From Coprothermobacter sp. (lineage in GTDB: Bacteria; Caldisericota; Caldisericia; Cryosericales; Cryosericaceae): 32,616 nucleotides of DNA. Positions 18,608 to 25,984 of the stretch are shown piece after piece (positions within the stretch are counted from its first letter, which is position 1; every line of letters begins with the position of its first letter). The translations under genes and the position numbers were made by a program. The DNA is taken from NCBI GenBank assembly GCA_013824685.1, contig PNOG01000016.1:1-32616 (forward strand), written 5' to 3'. The notes below the pieces were generated by a model. The model searched no databases. It was given only the letters and a program-made list of their open reading frames with translations, and was not told the origin of the DNA.

Positions 18608-19534
18608 TTGAGCATTCGTGACCAGCTCGTCCTCGGCAGTCCCGCTGCGATCGCGGACCGTATCATGTCGTTCCTTCGTGACCATGTGCAGCAGCGCACC
18701 AGCGACGGGGTGGTCCTTGGCCTCAGCGGTGGCATCGATTCGGCGCTGGGAGCCTGGCTGGCCGTGGGAGCGCTCGGTGCGTCCAGGGTCTCCCTTCTGT
18801 TCCTCCCGGAGCGGGACAGCAACCCCCGGAGCAAGGTTGATGCCGTCTCGGTAGCGACCGCACTTGGCGTCCCGCTGCAGACAGTCAGCATAACACCCAT
18901 GCTGCGGGCTGTGGGCGCCTACCGCCTGGTTCCTCCGGCATGGCTGGTACCCCGCTCGCTTCAGGAACGGTACGTCAGACGACGCTACCAGGCACTGCAG
19001 GGTGGACAAGCGTCTGCGTTCATCAGGGTGCTCCGCGGCGGTGACGGGGTAGAGGAACTGCGCAGGGACAGCGCCTACGTCCGCGTCAAGCATCGGCTGC
19101 GCATGGCCATCTGGTACTACTGGGCCGAGATACATAATCAGCTGGTGATCGGGAACTGCAACTTGACGGAGAAGATGACTGGTTACCTCGTCCGGTATGG
19201 GGATACCGGCGCCGATGTTGAGCCCATCGCCGGCCTGTACAAGACACAGGTCCTCCAGCTTGCCCGCTTCATCGGCATCCCCGAGGCTATCGTGGCCAAA
19301 GAACCGACCGGCGACGTCGCCCCAGGCATGACGGACGAGTTCGCGCTGCAGATGCGCTACGAGCTTTTGGATCAGATCCTCTGGGGACTCCTCCATGGCA
19401 TGGACCCGGCAGCCATCGAACGTGAAACTCGGGCGACAGCACAGGAAGTCGCGTACGTCCAGGATCTCCTGTGCCTCTCAGCGCCCATGCGGGAGCTTCC
19501 ACCCTCGCCGGATCTCACGGGACTCGTGCCCTGA
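18608..19534 (+). CDS. nadE: NAD+ synthase-like ATP-pyrophosphatase, ammonia-dependent type
   Basis: The TTG start at 18608 is supported by AAGGAGG at 18594-18600, giving 308 residues. The PP-loop SGGIDS (residues 40-45) binds ATP. Later conserved NadE segments are present: GNCNLTEKMTGYLVRYGDTGADVEPIAGLYKTQ in two blocks, then LARFIGIP and EPTGDVAPGMTDE. NadE amidates deamido-NAD to NAD in the cytoplasm. There is no glutaminase domain, so ammonia would be the nitrogen donor. It is longer than usual for this type (about 245-275 residues), with roughly 40 extra residues around 90-150 (WLVPRSLQERYVRRRYQ region). The motif is GNCN rather than the usual GTxN. A divergent NadE is most likely; another ATP-pyrophosphatase role is possible. 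It sits directly behind a hybrid kinase. Confidence 0.8.
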   Translation: MSIRDQLVLGSPAAIADRIMSFLRDHVQQRTSDGVVLGLSGGIDSALGAWLAVGALGASRVSLLFLPERDSNPRSKVDAVSVATALGVPLQTVSITPMLRAVGAYRLVPPAWLVPRSLQERYVRRRYQALQGGQASAFIRVLRGGDGVEELRRDSAYVRVKHRLRMAIWYYWAEIHNQLVIGNCNLTEKMTGYLVRYGDTGADVEPIAGLYKTQVLQLARFIGIPEAIVAKEPTGDVAPGMTDEFALQMRYELLDQILWGLLHGMDPAAIERETRATAQEVAYVQDLLCLSAPMRELPPSPDLTGLVP

Positions 19535-19570
19535 CAAGCACTGCGCCCCGCACGGGACAGCGAAGCGCCT

Positions 19571-21883
19571 CTACCGGAACACGACGCCTACCCGCTTGAC
19601 GACGATATTGCCCACCTTCGGACGCAGCAGTTTTGCTTCCACCGCCAGGTACTTCGCCCGGGCAGCCTGTTCCTCTGCCGTCACGGTCGCCTGCGTTTGT
19701 GCCGCCAGCACTGCCAGCTGCTGCTGAAGGTCGTTTACCTTCTGCTGGAGATCGCCCGCTTTCTCCCGGAACGTCTGAGCTGTTCCCCGTGTCCGAGTGC
19801 CCGCCGTGAAGCTGCGCTTGCGCCCGACCAGCAGACCCAGGAAGGCTTCGGCGGTCTGCATGGTCGCCGTAGAGCTACGGTTGCGCGCTTCCATCTGCGC
19901 AATGTTCAGTCGCTGCTGTGCCTCAGTCAGGTCATCCTGCAGCTTGCGCTGCTTCTCCTGCAGCTTGTCCTGCACCTTGCCCACGGCTCCGGTGATGTCG
20001 GGAGCGGACAGGACGCCCAGCCGCGCCATGAACTGGGCTTCGGTTTCGTTGTCCTGCTGGGAGACCTTGTACGGCTTGCTTGTCAGCAACGTGAGGGGCC
20101 GGACCTTCAGGACGTCTTTGAGCCGCGCCGTGATGGTCTTCCAAGACACGGGCTTCTGCAGGTCCGCAGGAACCTCTTCGAACAGCACGCCCTCGGGAGC
20201 CTTGTCCCACCATGTCGTGCCCTCGGGAAGCTGCTCCGCCGTGGTCCAGTCGACGGCAGGCCATTGCGAGACTGGGATGGCAAGCAGCAGATGTTCCTGC
20301 ACGAATGCTCCACTCGTCTTGTCCTCGTACGCCACGTCCGCTTCGCCAAACACGTATGGGTCGAGGGTGGCCCCCGCCGGGACGGGAGCGAACTGGACCG
20401 GGACGCCGTCGGGGAACGCAGGCAGGTATCGCGACGGTCCCGACGTCGGCAACGCCTCGTGGGTGACATGCTCGAACTCAATCTTTCGTGACGCCATCAG
20501 CTGTCCGACCTGAGCCTTGGTGAGGGGTCCCCGAAGATAGCTCATCGCAAAGCGCGACTGCACGACGACATGTCTGGCGGTATGGACGTTGTGCAACAGG
20601 AACTGACGCGGCTTGAGGCTGCCAAGAACGCCGCTGAACCATGCCCTGTCGAGCGTGCCGCCTCCTTCCTGCAGGGCTCCCTCGAGGCCGCCGAGCACAC
20701 GCTCGCGGTCGCCGTCCTGCTGCAGCTTGCCAATGACCCAGGTACCGGCGTTGCTGAGGCCCTTGTAGTCGATGTCCACCGGGTTCTGGGTCGCCAGCAC
20801 CACGCCGAGCCCGAAGGCGCGCGCCTGCTTCATCAGCGTGAGCAGGGGCACCTTGGAGGGCGGGTTGAATGGGTACGGCGGGAAGTACCCGAACACCTCG
20901 TCGAAGTACAGCAGGGCCCGCAGAGAATCCGTCCCCTGCTGGAGACGCATCCAGGCTAGAACCTCCTGGAGCAGGAGCGTCACAAAGAACATGCGCTCGG
21001 CGTCGGACAGGTGTGAGATGGCGAAGATGCTGCAGCGCGGCCTGCCGTCTGGCGCGCGAAGGAACGTCTCGACGTCCAGAGGAGCGCCGTTCAACCAGGA
21101 CTGGAACGAGGGGGAGGCGATGAGGCCGTTGATGCGCATGGCAAGGTCCAGCCGGTCCTTCGGCGGGAAGAAGGTGTCCACCTCGAAGACGCCGAGTTTC
21201 TCGAACGGCGGGTTCTGCAGCTGCACAATGAGGTCTGGGAGGGTCAGGTCCGTGCCCTTGCCCCACGTGTCGTTGATGATGGAGCTGATGAGGATATGCT
21301 CACGGCTGCGAATCGGGTCGGCATCGATACCGACGAGGCCGAGGAGGGCAGATGTGACACCCTTGACTTTCTCCTGCGTCTCCTCGTCGCCGAGTTCCCC
21401 TGCGGGCCTGCGAAAGCTCTGCAGGACCGAGACCGGGATGCCCGCGGTCGAACCCGGCGTGAAGATCACAAAATCGGCACCCGCCTTGAGCTGTGCGATC
21501 CGCTCGGGCGCGATGCCGGAGCCGGCAAGCCCCTTCTGCCATGTCTCGGCGGTGACCGCGGCGGTCTGCTCGACGCTGAGCCCTTTGCGCTCAGCTTCTG
21601 CCGGATCCACCCACGGTTGGAACTCCGCGGCGCTCAGTCCCGGAAATGTCAGGAGGAGGTTGCCAAGGTCCCCCTTAGGGTCGATGGCAATCACCGGGAC
21701 CCCGTCGATCAGGGCCTCTTCGATGAGGTCGATGGACAGGCCAGTCTTGCCGGATCCGGTCATACCGACGATGATGCCGTGCGTCGTCAGGTCCTTGCCC
21801 GGATACAGGACAGGGGCTCCACCCTGACCCGTCGCCGGGTCCACCTCGGTGCCGATGTAGAATGTCTTCCTGTCTTCGTCCAT
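19571..21883 (-). CDS. HerA/FtsK-like ATPase with C-terminal coiled coil
   Basis: This encodes 770 residues from the ATG at 21883, preceded by CAGGAGGCAACC; an ATG 30 bases upstream lacks a site. Walker A is GMTGSGKTG (40-48), Walker B is LLYFDEVFGYFPP in the middle, and ATQNPVDIDYKGLSNAGTW follows as the sensor region. This is the layout of HerA-like (DUF87-type) hexameric ATPases. From about residue 625 the protein is a heptad-rich coiled coil (KLQEKQRKLQDDLTEAQQ; DLQQKVNDLQQQL). HerA relatives pump or remodel DNA. The usual partner nuclease NurA is absent and the coiled coil is unusual, so the target is unknown. There is no signal peptide or membrane segment. It lies 66 bases downstream of csaA, probably in one operon. 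Confidence 0.85.
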   Translation of the reverse strand: MDEDRKTFYIGTEVDPATGQGGAPVLYPGKDLTTHGIIVGMTGSGKTGLSIDLIEEALIDGVPVIAIDPKGDLGNLLLTFPGLSAAEFQPWVDPAEAERKGLSVEQTAAVTAETWQKGLAGSGIAPERIAQLKAGADFVIFTPGSTAGIPVSVLQSFRRPAGELGDEETQEKVKGVTSALLGLVGIDADPIRSREHILISSIINDTWGKGTDLTLPDLIVQLQNPPFEKLGVFEVDTFFPPKDRLDLAMRINGLIASPSFQSWLNGAPLDVETFLRAPDGRPRCSIFAISHLSDAERMFFVTLLLQEVLAWMRLQQGTDSLRALLYFDEVFGYFPPYPFNPPSKVPLLTLMKQARAFGLGVVLATQNPVDIDYKGLSNAGTWVIGKLQQDGDRERVLGGLEGALQEGGGTLDRAWFSGVLGSLKPRQFLLHNVHTARHVVVQSRFAMSYLRGPLTKAQVGQLMASRKIEFEHVTHEALPTSGPSRYLPAFPDGVPVQFAPVPAGATLDPYVFGEADVAYEDKTSGAFVQEHLLLAIPVSQWPAVDWTTAEQLPEGTTWWDKAPEGVLFEEVPADLQKPVSWKTITARLKDVLKVRPLTLLTSKPYKVSQQDNETEAQFMARLGVLSAPDITGAVGKVQDKLQEKQRKLQDDLTEAQQRLNIAQMEARNRSSTATMQTAEAFLGLLVGRKRSFTAGTRTRGTAQTFREKAGDLQQKVNDLQQQLAVLAAQTQATVTAEEQAARAKYLAVEAKLLRPKVGNIVVKRVGVVFR

Positions 21884-21949
21884 GGTTGCCTCCTGATTGA
21901 GGTTCTCTCTCATGATAGGCGCAGCGCGCTGTGGCGCAACACCTCTGGA

Positions 21950-22279
21950 TCAGCCGAGCCTGAGCCCGTCGGGCACCGGACGGTCTGCGCCGATCAACAC
22001 CACCCCTTCGGGTGTGTAGACGCCGAGGACCAGCACTTCTGACAGGAATCCCGCCACGAGACGGCTGGGAAAGTTGACGATGCCAAGCACGTGGCGTCCG
22101 ATAAGCTGCTCCGGAACGTAGAGAGCCGTGATCTGCGCGCTGGAACGCTTGACGCCCACGTCGGGCCCAAAGTCGATGACCAGCTTGTACGCCGGCTTGC
22201 GGGCTTGCGGAAACAGCTCACACGCGGTGATCGTCCCCGTCCTGATGTCGAGTTGCTCAAAGTCCTGTATCGTCGCCAC
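21950..22279 (-). CDS. csaA: CsaA-like tRNA-binding-domain protein
   Basis: This encodes 109 residues from a GTG at 22279, with AGGAGGAAACT just upstream. The length and sequence match CsaA: FEQLDIRTGTI at the start, KPAYKLVIDFG, SSAQITALY, VLGIVNFPSR and GVVLIGADRPVPDG at the end. The fold is the OB-type domain shared with the C-terminus of methionyl-tRNA synthetase. CsaA has been described as a secretion-related chaperone that can bind RNA or peptides. It is first in a two-gene minus-strand unit with the HerA-like ATPase and has its own promoter. Confidence 0.92.
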   Translation of the reverse strand: MATIQDFEQLDIRTGTITACELFPQARKPAYKLVIDFGPDVGVKRSSAQITALYVPEQLIGRHVLGIVNFPSRLVAGFLSEVLVLGVYTPEGVVLIGADRPVPDGLRLG

Positions 22280-22303
22280 AGTTTCCTCCTGTCCTTTTGG
22301 TCA

Positions 22304-22331
22304 ATAGTACGCAGCACGGCGCTCGTGGCAA
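22304..22331 (-). promoter_or_regulatory. Promoter for csaA and the HerA-like gene
   Basis: On the minus strand TTGCCA (five of six, 22326-22331) and TACTAT (four of six, 22304-22309) are 16 bases apart. Transcription would start near 22297, giving a short leader that contains the AGGAGG site. Confidence 0.5.
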
Positions 22332-22392
22332 TGGTGACGTGGCGCGAGGCGACTCCATTGAATGACCAGCCTTCATGATAAGCGGCGCAGGC

Positions 22393-22420
22393 TTGACACG
22401 GGACCTTCGTCTCAGAGAAT
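22393..22420 (+). promoter_or_regulatory. Promoter for the 5'-nucleotidase-family gene
   Basis: A perfect TTGACA at 22393-22398 and GAGAAT (four of six) at 22415-22420 are 16 bases apart. The start would be near 22427, leaving about 35 bases of leader with GGAGG at 22453-22457. It is divergent from the csaA promoter. Confidence 0.5.
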
Positions 22421-22462
22421 GTCTCCAGAGGTTCTCACTGCCATTCTCCACAGGAGGCCACC

Positions 22463-23929
22463 ATGGGTATCACGAAACGGTTCACCATCCTTCACAGCAA
22501 CGACATGCACGGCGATTTTCTCGCAGAGATGCGCGGCGAAGAGGGCCACCTTATCGGAGGCCTGTCACTGCTGTCCGGGTACATCAATCAGGTCCGGAAC
22601 GAGGAAAAGAACGTCTTGTACTGCATTGCGGGCGACATGGTGCAGGGTTCCCTCATCGACGCCGAGTACAAGGGAATCAGCACGATAGAGATCATGAACT
22701 ACCTTGCGCCGGACGTCGCCACCCTGGGCAACCACGAGTTCGACTATGGCCTGCCCCACCTGCTCTTCCTGGAGAAGATGGCCAACTTCCCCATCGTCAA
22801 CGCAAACCTGTACATCACGCAGTACAACAAGCGCCTCTTCAGACCATACGTCGTGAAGAACGTCGATGGCTTCGACATCCTGTTTATCGGGATCATCACC
22901 GAGAAAGTCATCGACATGCTGAAGACCGACAACATGCTGTCATCGTTCATCACGCTCCAGGAGGCCGCCAGTGAGGTTGGGAAGATCTGCAACGCCTACA
23001 AGACCGACGACATCGACCTGACCGTCCTGCTGACCCACATCGGCTTCGAGTCCGACAAGGAGCTTGCGGGCCTGCTGGACCCCGCGTGGGGCGTCGATAT
23101 AATCATCGGAGGGCACAGCCACACGATCCTGGAGCAGCCCGCCATCGTCAACAACGTCCTGATCACACAGGCAGGTACCGGCACCGACCAGATTGGACGC
23201 TTCGACGTCACCGTGGACGACGACACCAACAGCATCGTCGACTGGACATGGAAGCTGGTCCCGATCGACAGCGCCCACTGTCAGCCCGACGAGCAGCTCA
23301 CTGCGTTCATCGACGGGTTCAAGGACGTCGTCGACAAGAAGTACGGCAGTATCATCTCCAAGTTTCCACGCACGCTCACGCACCCGGAACGCACACGCGA
23401 AACGGAACTCGGGAACCTGTTCGCCGATGCGATCCAGCAGAAGACGAGCGTCGACGTCGCGTTCGTCGGCAGCGGCAGCATCCGCAAGACGGAACTGGGT
23501 CCCGTCGTCACGCTTGGCGACTACCTCGCATTGTTTCCCTACGACGACTCCGTCACCCGGTTCACCGTGACCGGCGCACAACTCCGGCATGCGTTCGCAG
23601 GGTTCATGCGCCCGGAGAACCGCAATGGGGAGGGCGAGTACTACCAGGTGAACAGAGGCGTGAAGGCGATCTATGACTTGGTGAAGCATGAGCTGGTATC
23701 ACTTACCCTGAACGGCATTCCGGTCGACGATTCGTCACGGTACTCCATCTGCCTGCAGGGATATCACTACAAGAACTCGACCGTCGGGCTGCAGCTGACC
23801 GGAGCAGAGCTGGCACAGCTGGAGCAGCCCCACCTGCTTGCAACGTCTGGCCGAGACGTCGTCGAGGAATACCTCCGCAACCACCAGAACCTCCAAGCAG
23901 AGGTCGAGGGCCGTCTGCAGTATCTCTAG
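22463..23929 (+). CDS. 5'-nucleotidase/UshA-family metallophosphoesterase without signal peptide
   Basis: This encodes 488 residues from the ATG at 22463, with AGGAGG upstream. The N-terminal metallophosphoesterase domain has all metal-binding motifs: ILHSNDMHGD, AGDMVQGS, LGNHEFDYG, LLTHIGFESD and IIGGHSHT. The C-terminal half is the 5'-nucleotidase substrate domain (RTRETELGNLFADAI, FPYDDSVTRFTVTGAQLRHAF). UshA relatives remove phosphate from nucleotides, usually outside the cytoplasm. Here the protein begins directly with the catalytic strand (MGITKRFTILHSND) and no signal peptide can be recovered upstream, so it should be cytoplasmic. The adjacent BMP nucleoside-binding proteins support a nucleotide role. 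A cyclic-nucleotide or sugar-nucleotide substrate is possible. Confidence 0.88.
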   Translation: MGITKRFTILHSNDMHGDFLAEMRGEEGHLIGGLSLLSGYINQVRNEEKNVLYCIAGDMVQGSLIDAEYKGISTIEIMNYLAPDVATLGNHEFDYGLPHLLFLEKMANFPIVNANLYITQYNKRLFRPYVVKNVDGFDILFIGIITEKVIDMLKTDNMLSSFITLQEAASEVGKICNAYKTDDIDLTVLLTHIGFESDKELAGLLDPAWGVDIIIGGHSHTILEQPAIVNNVLITQAGTGTDQIGRFDVTVDDDTNSIVDWTWKLVPIDSAHCQPDEQLTAFIDGFKDVVDKKYGSIISKFPRTLTHPERTRETELGNLFADAIQQKTSVDVAFVGSGSIRKTELGPVVTLGDYLALFPYDDSVTRFTVTGAQLRHAFAGFMRPENRNGEGEYYQVNRGVKAIYDLVKHELVSLTLNGIPVDDSSRYSICLQGYHYKNSTVGLQLTGAELAQLEQPHLLATSGRDVVEEYLRNHQNLQAEVEGRLQYL

Positions 23930-23959
23930 ACCTAGCTTCCTGCCGGACCGGCTGGGTCT
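23928..23959 (+). terminator. Possible terminator after the nucleotidase gene
   Basis: AGACCTAGC pairs with GCTGGGTCT in a 9-bp stem (one G-U pair) around a 14-base GC-rich loop, starting at the stop codon. There is no T-tract. The rest of the 23960-24073 gap has TTGACA at 24028-24033 but no good -10, so I do not call a promoter. Confidence 0.35.
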
Positions 23960-24073
23960 CCCACCGCGGGCGGGGCATTGCACGTCTTGACCGAAGAGGT
24001 GTTATGCCTAGTCTTATGGGTGGAGCGTTGACATGTGCCCCAAGGTGTACCACATCCAATTATGGAGGTAAAC

Positions 24074-25660
24074 GTGAAGAGATTTGTCTCACTTCTCGTC
24101 GTCCTGGCAATGATTGCGGGGCTCACTGCTGGTGTATCCACTGCTACTGCTGCGACGACGACCTCTCTCATTCTGACGATCGGCAAGCTCAACTACACGC
24201 TAAATGGGATTACCAAGACGGGTGACCAGGCCCCGGAGATTACGGATTCGCGCACGTTCGTGCCGATCCGTCTGGTGGGCGAGAGTTTTGGCGCCGACGT
24301 CAACTATGACGCCGCCACCAAGACGGTAGGCGTCCTCCTCGGCGCTACGCAGTTCGAGTTCGTCATTGGCCAGAAGGCTGTCAAGGTCAATGGTGACGCC
24401 TTCCTCATGGATGCAGCCGCATACATCTCCAAGGCCGGCCGCACGCTTATTCCGATCCGCTTCGTTTCTGAGAAGTCCGGACTGACTGTCGCCTGGAATG
24501 GAACCACCCGCGTGGTCAGCGTCACCTCCAAGACTCCTATCACGAGCACTGTCAAGGTTGGCCTTGTCACCGACGTCGGTGGCCGTGGCGACCAGTCATT
24601 CAACGACTCCGCCATGCGCGGCCTCGAGACCTGGGCAGCCAAGAAGTCCTACGTCAAGGGCGGCGGATACACGGCGATGACCGATGCCGCGTACAAGCAG
24701 TCCCTGGCCGACAACGCCCCGGACCTCAGTGACCGGAATATTGTTCCACTCACGAATGTCCTTCCAGTCATCCTTGAATCCAATGAGCAGACCGACTACA
24801 TCCCCAACCTCACCAAGCTCGCCGAGGACGAGAAATGCGAGCTCATCGTCGCCGTCGGGTTCATGCTTGCCGACGCCACCTACCAGGTCGCCAAGGAACA
24901 TCCAAAGACCAAGTTCATGCTGATCGACGCCGTTCCCTCCGACCCCACAACGTGGGCTCCTCTGCCCACCCTGCCCAACCTTGTCTGCTTCCTGTTCAAG
25001 GAAGAGCAGTGCGGGTTCCTTGTCGGCGCCATCGCCGGTTATGCGACGAAGGCCAACAAGATCGGCTACATCGGTGGTATTCCCGTTCCGCCGGTCCAGC
25101 GCTATGAAGCAGGTTTCTTCGCTGGCATCAAGACAACCAACAAGACGGCTTACGGCACTGCTGGCGCCAACGTGTCCAACGTCTACGCCGGTAGCTTCGG
25201 CGACCAGCCCAAGGGCAAACAGATTGCCCAGACCATGATCGGTCAGAAGGCCGATATCCTCTTCCACGCTGCCGGGGCCACTGGCAACGGTATGTTCGAA
25301 GCCATCAAAGAAGCCGGCGGACCTGACAAGGGTCTGTGGGGCATCGGTGTCGACGTCGACATGGGCAAGAACCCGAACCTGTACCCTGCCGGCACGCTGA
25401 CATCGGCTCTCAAGCACGTCGACTTCGCCACCTACATCTCCGTCAAGTCCATCGTCGACGGCACCTTCACCCCTGGCGTCATCACTCTGTCTCTTCGCAA
25501 TGGTGGTGTGGGCTGGGCCCAGGGCAACGTTGCCAAGGTCCTGTCTGCCGCACAGATTGCCAAGATCAACACCCTTCGTCAGGACATCATCGACGGCAAG
25601 ATCACTCCTCCCGAAGACCCCAAAGCCGTCCCGGCCTGGACAGCTCCGACCGGTTACTAG
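24074..25660 (+). CDS. Secreted BMP/PnrA-family binding protein with N-terminal copper-amine-oxidase-N domain
   Basis: The GTG at 24074 follows GGAGGT at 24064-24069 and starts a signal peptide (VKRFVSLLVVLAMIAGLTAG, then VSTATA). This gives 528 residues. Residues from about 28 to 155 are a copper amine oxidase N-terminal-like domain, marked by two similar blocks: SRTFVPIRLVGESFGADVNYD and TLIPIRFVSEKSGLTVAWNG. From about 162 to the end is a BMP-family periplasmic-binding domain (VGLVTDVGGRGDQSFNDSA). BMP proteins, for example PnrA, bind purine nucleosides for ABC uptake. There is no lipobox cysteine, so the protein is secreted or held to the wall by the stalk domain, not lipid-anchored. The BMP part is nearly identical to the next gene. 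No transporter permease or ATPase is next to it. Confidence 0.9.
   Translation: MKRFVSLLVVLAMIAGLTAGVSTATAATTTSLILTIGKLNYTLNGITKTGDQAPEITDSRTFVPIRLVGESFGADVNYDAATKTVGVLLGATQFEFVIGQKAVKVNGDAFLMDAAAYISKAGRTLIPIRFVSEKSGLTVAWNGTTRVVSVTSKTPITSTVKVGLVTDVGGRGDQSFNDSAMRGLETWAAKKSYVKGGGYTAMTDAAYKQSLADNAPDLSDRNIVPLTNVLPVILESNEQTDYIPNLTKLAEDEKCELIVAVGFMLADATYQVAKEHPKTKFMLIDAVPSDPTTWAPLPTLPNLVCFLFKEEQCGFLVGAIAGYATKANKIGYIGGIPVPPVQRYEAGFFAGIKTTNKTAYGTAGANVSNVYAGSFGDQPKGKQIAQTMIGQKADILFHAAGATGNGMFEAIKEAGGPDKGLWGIGVDVDMGKNPNLYPAGTLTSALKHVDFATYISVKSIVDGTFTPGVITLSLRNGGVGWAQGNVAKVLSAAQIAKINTLRQDIIDGKITPPEDPKAVPAWTAPTGY
24557..25660 (+). repeat. First copy of a 1.1-kb direct duplication (BMP domain)
   Basis: This stretch aligns with 26081-27184 at a constant offset of 1524 bases from start to stop codon, so there is no net insertion or deletion. 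One identical run of 71 bases is 25322-25392 against 26846-26916. The terminators also fall at the same offset, so the duplication includes them. Confidence 0.9.
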
Positions 25661-25681
25661 ACTCTGCTTCAACATCGACTG

Positions 25682-25710
25682 CCAACCCCCGGCTTCATGC
25701 CGGGGGTTGG
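25682..25710 (+). terminator. Terminator after the first BMP gene
   Basis: CCAACCCCCGGC pairs with GCCGGGGGTTGG, a 12-bp stem with a 5-base loop, 21 bases after the stop codon. No T-tract follows, unlike the related hairpin at 27206-27234, so read-through is possible. Confidence 0.65.
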
Positions 25711-25810
25711 TGCTGCAACACGCAGACCCAAACCGATACGGTGAGGCGCGTCAGTGAACAGCCTTCAAGGAAACTGAGGCCAGCCTGATGCGCTTCGCTG
25801 ACAGTTGGAT

Positions 25811-25914
25811 ATACTCAGATTGTGAGTATGTGCTCAGACATGGATGGTGGGTGGGAGGTGAACCGCGGACACGTGAGCTTGGCATATGACTGACAGACCG
25901 GCGCAACCGCCGGT
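25811..25914 (+). promoter_or_regulatory. Leader of the second BMP gene with two inverted repeats
   Basis: In the 324-base gap 25661-25984, ATACTCA at 25811-25817 pairs with TGAGTAT at 25823-25829 (5-base spacer), and ACCGGCG at 25897-25903 pairs with CGCCGGT at 25908-25914 (4-base loop). The first could be an operator and the second an RNA hairpin. I looked for a purine riboswitch, which often controls BMP genes, and did not find its conserved core. I see no gene and no clear promoter hexamers. Confidence 0.35.
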
Positions 25915-25984
25915 GTCGCGATATCGATCGCGCATTTGTGCCACAATACTCACTATCAGGCTATTCTGTTCTGGAGGAGAACAA

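Noticed and set aside
25800-25984. Purine riboswitch upstream of the BMP lipoprotein gene
   Set aside because: The conserved three-way junction bases are not present around the inverted repeats.
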